Assembly: GCA_001600615.1 (NCBI GenBank) | Contig: BCKK01000002.1 | Span: 526,809-590,808, forward strand | Reading direction: 5' to 3' | Length of the DNA: 64,000 nt | Source: Dioszegia crocea | Taxonomy: Eukaryota > Basidiomycota > Tremellomycetes > Tremellales > Bulleribasidiaceae | Shown here: positions 55,154 to 64,000 of the stretch, in pieces | How positions within the stretch are numbered: position 1 is the first letter of the stretch | How the letters are laid out: the number at the start of each line of letters is the position of its first letter | Position numbers and translations under genes: made by a program | Notes under the pieces: model-generated | What the model was told of the DNA's origin: nothing | Database searches by the model: none | Seen by the model: the letters and a program-made list of their open reading frames with translations, nothing else

Positions 55154-57475
55154 TCACCTCCCAAGCATTCCAAATCCACCTCCATTAGACTGAAGATTCG
55201 CAAAGTGATTTTCGGCTCCCTGCCATACCGTCTTCAGCACGTACGCCTCGGAAAGCAGCAACTCGACATCGTGATCTGTCCATAGATCCGTCGGCAGGCG
55301 TTGAAGGAATATGATCATTTCCTAGGTGGTCAGCGTTTTGGCGTCTGGAACCTCGCGGCGAAAACCACGTACCTGAAAGTCCATCTCGCGCAGCCGTTCG
55401 GAATACTTGACTAGGAGGGCTGAGCATACGTATAGATGGAATTGTGAGAATGCGTCCGTGCCTTCCGCCTTATCCATCAGCAGCTTCCCGTGCCCGAGCA
55501 ATGAGCTGTACATACCAGATATGTGTCCCACATCCTGATGGTGCACTTCACGCTCATCTCACGCATCAACAAGCAGTTCATCCATCTAAATGCGAATTGA
55601 AGGAACTCGACACCTTGTTCTTCAAAATGAGCGGATAGGGGAGCTAAAGGTGTAAGCTAAGATCCTCTTGGCGACTAGCTGTATTTCTGAGCGGAGGGAT
55701 AAGACTCACCGTCGATCCTCTTGACGAGATCGCTCATTCGCTTGACCAGCCTTTGGATTCCTGGCTGCTGCGAGATGTAATTGTCCTGAATCCCATCGAG
55801 CAGCTTTGATAAGCACCAGAATGTGTCTGCTTCTATTGCAGACAAGACGGAGGGTGGTAGGTGAGTCACATCGAATTGTTCTGGGTCCGTATCTGAACTA
55901 TCAGCACTGCCTCAGTAGGCGCAAAGAAACTCACCAATGTAGGCACTGAGGAATACTTGAAAGAAGGGGCAGACGAGATCGTTTATGCCCTGAACGTAGC
56001 CGCTGGCGGGATGTCGGATCGCCCAGACGTAAAGTATCCGTTCGAGGGAGCGTTGAGCAGTCAGACAAGACCATAATGGTGCGCCTGGTCGGGTTCGCGG
56101 GACATCTATCTCGATCTGGTGCCAGATCTGATAAAGTTAGGCAAACCAAAGCATGAGGAGCTCGAACGAGGAGCAGTGAATCCTTGACATACCTGCTGAT
56201 CTAGGCCGCCTATTCCGCGGGCAAAGTACTGATCTACAAGCTGCGAGTACTCCTTCCTTTTCCGAGTTAGAGTCGTGAGTCGTGGTTGCGTAGGTAAGGG
56301 GAGATAGTTCTGCTTGCGTCAGCTTGAGCACCAGCAGCACAGCTAGTTGACGAACGAGCAATAATTGCCATACGATAGGGCGGACTTCGCTCGGTGTACC
56401 CGACCACGCTAGTCTTCTCAATTCGGCTGTACGATCAGCACATATGTAGCCTCAATACTGAGCTGACCACTGACCCAGATCGACCCCTCCCGCATCCTCT
56501 GCTTTCCCTTTCAGTGCTTTGGCGAACTTCTCCCTCCGCCGTTCAGTCCGAACGCTCCGCTTTCTATCCAGCTCCTTCCTTGGAGGAGTCTTCAGAGCCT
56601 GGGATGAGCCATTCGTGTCAGGCGCGAGAGTGTCGCCGTATGAAGATGATGAAGTCGCAGGTGCATTTGGGAGAAATGGGAAGTTGGAGGGAGGAAGGCC
56701 GCTGGTCGGTGTTGGTGGTGCGGATATTGATAGGGATGACAACAGCTGTAATGGGTCTAGAATCTCAGCGACGTCCAGGGACGAAGACTTTGGACTAACC
56801 ACGGAGAACGTCCTCCACATTATCCCTGACAGCTTCCGCTCCAACCTTTGCTTGAGGGACCGCCATGGCCTGCTCGGCCTCAACTCCCTCGACCAACTCC
56901 CATGCTCCGCCAGGTGGAAGCTTGATCGGACCCTTCTCCTTGCCGTTCGTATTTTCGCGCACGTAGCCCATAGTTCCAGGAGCAGGTGGAGCTGCACCCT
57001 CCGTATATGTCTTGGAAGTAGGCAAGACCGGCCGGACGATTACAGGCGGTGACGATGAATCGGGGGGATCGACGTGCTGAAATCCGCTACTCCAGCTCGT
57101 GCTCGCTGCCATTCCAGAAGAGGTAGACGAGCTTATCCGATCGTCCCCCGACTTAGCAGGCAGATTTGTGCGAATAGGTATCGCCTTGGCCTTCGTGTTG
57201 GTCGTAACTGCGGTATACGCTCTAGAGTGAGAGTCCTTTCGTCGCGTTTGAGCCTCATCTCCATCCTCCTTGTCGGAAGATGAGTCCCAAGCGTCTTCCC
57301 AATCAGTCTCGCGGGTCTGATTTATGCTGAGCGAAGATGCATTGCGCGCGTGATATGCCCGTCCCGCAGAGCCGTTTGGTATGACGGGTGAGGTAGAGCG
57401 GGAGAAGGTAGTTGCGCCTGGAAGGGTGGTGAGGGGGTTGGCAGAGTGGGGTCGAGTCGGCGGCTGGAATGGCAT
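55154..57475 (-). CDS. GYP1: Rab GTPase-activating protein GYP1 (TBC domain)
   Basis: A Ser-rich, disordered N-terminal half precedes a full TBC domain: L-R-R-L-A-W-S-G-T-P-S-E-V-R-P-I-V-W-Q-L-L-L, I-W-H-Q-I-E-I-D-V-P-R-T-R-P (catalytic Arg finger in I-x2-D-x2-R), Y-V-Q-G-I-N-D (glutamine finger Y-x-Q) and M-S-V-K-C-T-I-R-M-W-D-T-Y-L-A-E. Homologues (yeast Gyp1, human TBC1D22) switch off Rab1/Ypt1-type GTPases at the Golgi. Introns lie throughout the C-terminal half. The start at 57473-57475 (M-P-F-Q-P-P) and stop at 55154-55156 are clear. Confidence 0.93.
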
Positions 57476-57896
57476 GGCGGCAGGCCGATGCTGCGGACGG
57501 GATTCTTCAAGGCTTCACCGTTGACTTGAAGGCTTCCTCCCTCAGGGCAGTGATGTATGTACAGGATGGGATGATTAGGTGAAGCGAGGTCAACAGATGA
57601 TGGACAGAGACACCTCTTTGGGTGAGCTTCCGTCGAGCGTCATTCGCCTATAACATTTCTACCTTCCAGTACTGCACACCTACTGCATTCATATATTCTC
57701 TGAGCGGTACTGCGGCCAGGTGAGCTCTAGCTCAGACTCTGCGACCTCTGCATAGGCCGAGGCTTGCTTGAACAGCCACTTACACCCCCAGTATCAGGAT
57801 TTGGGGTCAGACCCCCTTTACACATGTCCTTCCCACGTATGGTCGACCTTCGACACCCTCTCCCCATCCAGATATCAACTCCTGCCTTGATCCAAG
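57476..57896. other. Divergent promoter region, GYP1 / Ser-Pro-rich protein
   Basis: A 421-bp gap with no supported frame and no repeat seen. Confidence 0.45.
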
Positions 57897-60026
57897 ATGC
57901 AGTCACCCACCCGTCCATCGACTCCCCGAGGACACTTGCAGACAGATGACCTGGAAATGTCCGCTGTAGCCAATGATCCCTCTACTCGAATCCCCACCTC
58001 CCCCGTCCGGTTTGCCACCAGTAAGAATGCCTTTGGTCTTCAGGCCTCACCTTCATCCTCTTCCACCTCGAGTCGTGATGAGAGGTCTTACCTTGCGGCC
58101 GAACAATCCCCTCCATCCATAGGCTCGACATCAAAACCTCGACTTCGTCGACCGAGCATGCTGAGTCTGGCTCAGAATGCCAGCTTTGGCAGCGAGAGTG
58201 AAGGGGGTGCAGAGGAGCCATCAAGCTCAAAAGGATCTGGGCCAGGCCCGCCATCTAGTGCACTTCCGGTTCATGCTGGGTCTGCCCCAATCAGCACAGA
58301 GACACCCCACAGACCGACACCACAGCACCCTCCCAATCCTTTTGCGCCGACAGCCCTACGCCTTCCTCCTCAATGGGGATCTACCGGCTTTACCCTTCGT
58401 AGCGAGCAGGAATCCAATTCCAACTCCCATCGTCCGACATTTGAAGGTCTGAGCACCAGGACCCCTCCAACGATCTCACCAGCGATGATTGGTGATCAGT
58501 CCGGGATGGAGGCGGAGATGGACGAGGTGCCAAAGCCTCCCCTTCGCTGGGTGCCTAGCCATCTCCAGACGGCTTCGGCTAGGCGGAAGGGCAAGACGCG
58601 GATGGAAGATCAGCTCATCGTCGACCCCTCACCCCAACCCGAGTTCCACAAACCACCATTCACGGGTCGACCTCTCCCTGCCTCCCTTCTCGCTACTCTT
58701 TTGTCGGAATCAGCTCCGGGAGATCATGAAATCCAGTCCGAAGCTCGCTTGCAGAGACTCATCACTTCTCATCCCCGAGCACTACCCTTCACACCCCGTG
58801 CATCTCGCAGTACTCGCGGTCGCTTCCCCGAGACCGTTGGCGAGGATGAGGATGAAGATGATTTCCCTCATCGCAGAGCCATGTGGGCGCAGAGAGCATG
58901 GACCAGGAGGGACAGCTCGTCTGACTCGGACTCGGACGACATGCCAGTCGATGATGGTCCACCTGAGCCTGTCAATTCAGCCTTCGCAGCTGGGATGGAC
59001 ATGGACCGGATGACTTCATCATCGGACTCATGGCCTCATCATGGGGATTCAGGGCGGGTCACGCCTAGCTTGGGACCTGTAATCGGTTCAGCCGGGTTTC
59101 CCACTCCGCCTAGTAACGGATCTGTGTGGGATAAATCGAGGTCGGCGAGAATGAGTTTCTCGGGGAGTGGACTTGTTCCTAGTCCAGGAACTGGCTTTGG
59201 GCTACCGAATGCTTTTGGCGGACTGGGGATGGGGACAGGCACACCGTTGGGCAGTCCGACCGTGGAGAAGCTCGAGGTAAGCCCTCTACCATACTATAGG
59301 ACTCTCAAGCTGACACGAAAAGCTTGCGGTATCGCCAGGCGGATTATCAGCAATGTCAACTGCGAGTCCAAGTCTCATGCAGTATCGCGAGTCTTCTGGG
59401 GGATCGGCTTCAGTCCGTCCCGGCAAGCGCAAGGGTAAGTCTGATTCTGTCATTTTGACCTTTGCCTTCAGCTAACTGCCACAGCCCAAGTCGAAGACCG
59501 ATTTGACCCCTACAAACGCCATCGCGGCTCCTCCCCGTCATTCGCCCCTGGCAGTGGCTACCCCATGTCACCATCCCGCTCGACTCCATCCATCCCTATC
59601 CCTCAATCACCGAGCTATGGTCTTTACTCTACCATGCTCTCCACATCAACCTCCACTCCCGGTCAAGGCGGCAGAGAACAGATCAATCTCCGCATTAAGC
59701 CAAATCACCCCTACACACGCCCGATGTCGAGCCGCTCGCGAGCTGCATCGCCCGCCCTGTCTATCGGTTCCACATCGGGAAGTTTGGGCACTGGCGGAGG
59801 TCTCGGGAGTGGCAGAGGGTCATTCTCACTGGGAGGAGCATTTGTTCAGGTTGGGAACAATGGAGTCGGTATACCCGCTCCTGCTCTTGGCGGTTTGGGG
59901 CTGTTGAGTCTGGCGAATAGAGGAGAGGAGGTAGAGATGATTAAGGAAGAAAGAGAAGGGGAGGGCGAAGAGATGATGGAAAGGACAGATTCAGGCATGG
60001 GGAGTGAGAGAATGGAGGAAGATTGA
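57897..60026 (+). CDS. Ser/Pro-rich nuclear-type protein, unassigned
   Basis: About 675 residues, largely disordered. It contains many S/T-P sites (T-P-P-T-I-S-P; R-I-P-T-S-P-V-R-F), a better ordered patch P-F-T-G-R-P-L-P-A-S-L-L-A-T-L-L-S-E (about 58660-58710) and an acidic/Ser patch (D-S-S-S-D-S-D-S-D-D). A basic cluster around G-K-R-K-A-Q-V-E-D-R-F-D-P-Y-K-R-H-R (introns on both sides) could be a nuclear signal. The C-terminus is Gly/Ser-rich then acidic. The S-P density suggests a target of proline-directed kinases such as CDK. I do not recognise the family. Introns at about 59278-59320 and 59435-59485. Confidence 0.75.
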
Positions 60027-60162
60027 TTGAGCAAAGTAAAATCGGCGAAGTGGTATGTATGTATTTCTCCCCGCCAATCTCGAATACTTCGACGTTTCGG
60101 TACAAGCAACAGCTACGTGGACGGCAGTCAATATTAAAGCTACAAGAGACTGATTAACCAGC

Positions 60163-61858
60163 TCATAAAGCATACTCCCACCGGCGTTCTCCCCGCGCGT
60201 CCCAGCTCGCATTGTCGTCTTCCAGGTCTTGACAACTCACTACGCCGGGCTTCCCTTTTGTAAGAGACTCCTTCCTCAACCGTAACAGCAGCTGCAACCA
60301 CTCGTCCATATTGTCTGACTCCGTCGAGTCCTCCAACTCCCACCACGGTTCCCTATCGGTCGGCCCCAGCCGGCTGCAGAGGGCCTGGTAGTGATCTCGG
60401 AAGCTCTGGGGCGAGAAGTCGATCGCATGCGTGGGTTCGGCAATTTCGTGCGGGGGCTTGTCAAGGTACAAGTTTCGTTGCAGGTCGTAAGAGAGGAAGT
60501 TCTTGTCCGAATGGTCGGCGTTGAGTTCCCATTCGCAATCATCGACAAAGCCGCTCAGAAGGCTGTGTTCAGCACACCTGCCTTGCCCTATCGTGTCAGA
60601 CCCCGATGCTCGACCTGACATGGGAGCTAAGTACGGAATGGACAACCCACAATGCAAAAGCTTCGCCTTCTCCCAATTTGAAACGCAGTGCAGAGAGGAC
60701 GCTGCGGTCAGGATCATAAATGCAGTCTTGTGCATCGCCAAGTCTTTGTGGATCATCGCGAGCGCGAGGTTGAGATTACACTGAACAAGGCTGGGAGTCA
60801 GCCAGAGTAGGACGATATCAATAGGCATCAGCCAGACTTACAGGCTTCCCACGCCGTTTGTCCTTGCCTCCCAGGGAGCCATGTAGTGGGGGGACGGAAA
60901 CCACGGTAGAAGCTGCTTGATCGCCCGAACGTACATTGCGACTGCCAGCGGAACGAGCGTGAGCTGCATTGCCCTGTGTGCGTCAGTGACAGTATACTGG
61001 AGAGGACAATGACTCGACTTACTTATCGGCCCTGCTCTTGAATAGCCTTGCTGCGTTCACCGCGTCGCGCAGAGCCATACAGGGCCTATTCATGAGGTCC
61101 CATTTCAAACCGATCAATGCCTTGTGGACAGCGGATGCGTCTTCCCTCTCATCGATATACGGCAGGTTACAAGCAGCAACGAGTGCCTGTACTTGGTGGA
61201 GGTAAGGGATACGACAAGCGAGATTGAAGTAGACTGCGCCGCATTGTTGATAGAGGGGTGAACCGTAGAAGTCGTTTTCACCAATCTGGCGCCCGGTGAC
61301 ATCTCTAGCAATCGACCCAGCAGTCATTATCGAGTCAAGGTTCCTGCCAGCCCTGTTTGACATGAGCTTCTATCGTATGGCTTGCCGCCGATCATCAAGC
61401 CTCGCACAGGCCACTCACTCTCTCATGACCTCTTCCGTCCTCTCGATGCGCTCCCGGGTGCACTCGGTCATGTCCAATATGAGAGTATGGATATCATCTG
61501 CACCTTCATATTCCCATCCATCCGTAGGCAAAGGAGACCAGAGGAAATCGCGCCTGGCCATCTTTCCCAGTGGAGTTCGCTGGGCGCCGAGCTGGAATCG
61601 TCCGTCAGGGTCAGGCGTGTCGTTCTCGTGGTGGAATTGACTGAGGTATGCGGAGGAAGTAGGGTCCATGTCTTTGTGTATATATCGTAGATGTAAGGTC
61701 AGACGCGGCGAGGGTTCGTCGTATAAGCCCATGATGAGATCGAAATGGTGATTGGGCTCTCCCGAAGAGTGATCATGAAATCGGACCACACGCCCCTGGC
61801 GTTTTGGCTGCTTTGCCATGGGTGATCCAGGCGTGTTGTTTCGCTTTTCGTTGGACAT
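60163..61858 (-). CDS. Conserved-looking protein, unassigned
   Basis: Four exons (about 61858-61409, 61343 region to 61020, about 60969-60843, 60791-60163) give roughly 500 residues. The N-terminus has R-V-V-R-F-H-D-H, then a helical part (E-R-I-E-R-T-E-E-V-M-R-E-A-G-R-N-L-D) and repeated helix-like blocks (Q-C-G-A-V-Y-F-N-L-A-C-R; N-L-N-L-A-L-A-M-I-H-K-D-L-A). The spacing of small residues resembles TPR-like helical repeats. No enzyme motif is visible. The acceptor at CTGACTCCCAG (60792 side) is chosen because it keeps the frame (L-V-Q-C-N-L-N-L). Function unknown. Confidence 0.7.
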
Positions 61859-62191
61859 GAAGAGCAGTTGAGGAGTGCAAGATACTCCTGCGACTTCTGA
61901 GTGGGATCCGCAAGGCTGGAAATATGCGCATCAGGTGACGGTCGACGGCGGGCGGGGGCGGGAGTGCTGTGGAGTCCGTCAGTTCCTGGTAGCAGGTCCA
62001 TGTGCCTCGAGCATGTCTCAGATCATTTCGCTTCTTATGACATTGGCAGAGGACATCTTGTCGAGTCATAGCGAGAAGCGTGTGGTGAGCAACGATGTGG
62101 CATATACAAGAGTCATGGACAGATTACAAAATAGTCGAATCGAGTCTACACGGGCGATCGGGATTCGGTAATGTTCGAACTAGCAGTTGGC

Positions 62192-62212
62192 GCTCCGGGT
62201 ACCCCCCGGAGC
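62192..62212 (+). other. GC-rich hairpin
   Basis: GCTCCGGG and CCCGGAGC form an 8-bp perfect stem with a 5-base loop. It has no T tract after it, and its role is unknown. Confidence 0.6.
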
Positions 62213-62390
62213 GTGGCGGGATGGGGCATAGGGGTTGCGGGTTTCGCCGAGCGTAGCCTGCAGTAGCATACATCATGATCCAGCTCTACTACCACTACTT
62301 CTTGACTACTCTCACTCTTCAACGCAGGTGCGTATATGGGGCTAAACATACTCTGGCTCGCAGCTCTACTACTATCTTTACTACTATAGT

Positions 62391-62421
<31 letters not shown>

Positions 62422-62476
62422 CACTACCACTACCACTACCACTACCACTACCACTACCACTACCACTACCACTACT
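62391..62476 (+). repeat. Composite microsatellite (CTA)n-(CCACTA)n
   Basis: A CTA triplet run changes at about 62420 into a hexamer CCACTA run of about nine units. Confidence 0.95.
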
Positions 62477-62811
62477 ACGAATTATTGACCACTCCCAGTT
62501 TTGGAAAGCAGCTGCTAACCACCATCTGGCTCACTTGTGACCGAAGACTACAGCGCGTGCTTCAGTGCACCCGTAATATTGCCCTGACACGCTTCGCATG
62601 TGGGACTATTCAGGCTGCATACCCGCATAGCTGTCTGCGTTCGGATTGCGATTGCCACACCAGTGCATGTGAGTAAGTACCCGTACATGTGGATCCTCCT
62701 GCCTGCACTCTATGCTCACCCAGAACTTCAGCGCTGCAGCCACTCGGATTTCCGAGCCGCACACGAGGCCCATAGGTACCATCCTGCATCTGCATCTGCA
62801 CGTGTATTTGT

Positions 62812-62946
62812 GTCTGTATCTGTATCTGTATCTGTATCTGTATCTGTATCTGTATCTGTATCTGTATCTGTATCTGTATCTGTATCTGTATCTGTATCTG
62901 TATCTGTATCTGTATCTGTATGTCTATGTGTATCTGTATCTGTTCC
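62812..62946 (+). repeat. (TGTATC)n hexanucleotide array
   Basis: About 18 near-perfect TGTATC units, with one short interruption (TGTATGTCTATG) near the end; GCATCT variants precede it. Confidence 0.95.
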
Positions 62947-63119
62947 CAGTTTGGCTACAGCTAGCTAGTTGGCTCATATGTCTGCACGAGGCTGGCTGCA
63001 TGAGGTTTGTACTATCGCGCTGAAACTTTGTGGACAGATGTTTAAGCGTTCCCGTACCCGTTGCATTGGCGTTCGCAGTGACGCTACATGCCCGTAGCTA
63101 GGCTCCTCCTCGTCTCAGT

Positions 63120-63660
63120 ATGGATCTGGCTCTGGCTCTGTCTCTGTCTCATTGTACCTGTCTCTGGATCGGTTCTCGGATCCGGTTTCTGCCCACAGCT
63201 CTCTATGATTATCTGTATTTGGTAATGACACTCACTGTCAATGACTGCGGCTCACTTGTGCCTGTGACCGTGTCTGGGTCTGACTTCGGCTCTGGCTATC
63301 TTTTGTCTGTGACTGGGTTTGTGTGCGTATCCGTCTCTAGGTCATCAACAGCTCTTTCTACACTCGCGAGCGGTACCGACCCGTCGTCCCGCACTCACTG
63401 TCAGTGTCTCAAATGGACTGGCGTGTGCAGCACATGCCCGTAGCTCAGTCTGGCCCTGGCCCCAACACTCTTGTACCTGTCTCTGGCTCTGTACTGGTAT
63501 CCACTGGCTGCGTCTCCCTTATATACCTGTAACTGTATTTGTCTCTTGCTCAGTATCAGGCTCCGGATGTGGCTCCCTTGAACCTGTATCTGGATCTGTG
63601 TACGTGTCCTGTCTATGGCTCTGCTCTTTATCTGACACTGGCTCTGTCTCTATCTCCTCC
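63120..63660 (+). repeat. Degenerate CTGG/CTGT-rich array
   Basis: Loose repeats of TCTGGCTCTG and CTGTCTCTG-like units, interspersed with non-repeat sequence. They look like decayed relatives of the TGTATC array. Confidence 0.6.
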
Positions 63661-64000
63661 TTCCTCCAGTGGGCTCACACCCAGTCGCAGCAGTCGATGC
63701 GCAGGCGGGGGCATACCGCCACTTTCGGTCATCTCCGACGGATGCCGTAACGGCCCACCCTGAAACTTCTACCCGCGTCGTCTCACCCATTCACCGGCCA
63801 CCGTACCTATTTGTGAGCAGAGCTCCCGAGAACAGATGACACAAGGTCTTGAGAGCAGCATATCATATACGCGGTCAAGGTAGACCTTCCGAACGAGCCT
63901 GAGAGATGCAGTGGTCGTTCTGGAGCGACGGGAATGCGTCCGAATAAACAGGGAATTTTCCCGAACGGGAGCTTCATGCATGCTGGCAGCTAGCTAGGTG

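Larger units (their letters stand above)
61859..64000. other. Gene-poor, repeat-bearing segment
   Basis: No frame here looks like a protein; long frames are only translations of simple repeats. The segment holds two microsatellites, a small GC hairpin and a CT/TG-rich degenerate array. It could be subtelomeric, pericentromeric or just a large spacer. No telomere repeat (TTAGGG-type) was seen. Confidence 0.6.

Noticed and set aside
62146..62472. Minus-strand ORF beginning with a long valine run
   Set aside because: It is only the translation of the CTA/CCACTA microsatellite.
62600..63023. Plus-strand ORFs with Ser-Val or Tyr-Leu repeats
   Set aside because: They are translations of the TGTATC array in different frames and have no other support.

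Overview
This window looks like nuclear DNA of a basidiomycete yeast, most likely a tremellomycete (Cryptococcus-like). Genes are dense and sit on both strands. Nearly all are cut by many short introns (about 40-60 nt) with GTGAGT/GTAAGT donors, a CTGAC or CTGAT branch site and a close CAG/TAG acceptor. The encoded proteins are typical fungal ones: ATG3, gamma-tubulin, an SNZ-type PLP synthase, DCP2, eIF4B, GYP1 and a BUD4/anillin-like protein. Gene models were spliced by eye from reading frame, splice signals and family conservation. No tRNA, rRNA, transposon or CRISPR array was recognised.

Left part (1-21 kb): a partial F-box-like gene; a gene that reads as one fused protein (EFM4-type protein-lysine methyltransferase joined to N-acetylglucosamine kinase); ATG3; a small secreted PAN/apple-like protein; a large BUD4/anillin-like septation protein; a DHA1 drug:H+ antiporter; an 89-bp perfect tandem duplication; a GT31-like glycosyltransferase locus with three in-frame stops; and gamma-tubulin.

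Middle (21-38 kb): the rRNA methyltransferase BMT5, then a run of metabolic genes: an FAD-dependent amine/amino-acid oxidase divergent from an ACS-family permease, a dienelactone hydrolase, a PhzF-like protein and a DUF2264 protein. Within this run lies an LRR (RNI-type) protein whose first exon begins with a close copy of the histone H3 tail. This is the most unusual object in the window. DCP2 follows.

Right part (37-64 kb): the PLP synthase SNZ/PDX1, a multi-pass membrane protein, eIF4B, a cupin, a 1-Cys peroxiredoxin with an odd 3' splice site, two tandem F-box-like paralogues, a small Asn/Gly/Tyr-rich protein with a GC-AG intron, a tyrosine-type aminotransferase, an RBM26/27-like RNA-binding protein, the Rab GAP GYP1 and two unassigned proteins. 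The last 2.1 kb has no supported gene and carries microsatellites and degenerate CT/TG-rich arrays.

Functional themes are housekeeping (autophagy, mRNA decay and translation, microtubule nucleation, septation, Rab traffic) mixed with small-molecule catabolism and transport. The oxidase/permease pair shares a promoter with repeated TATCGGA motifs, suggesting joint control.
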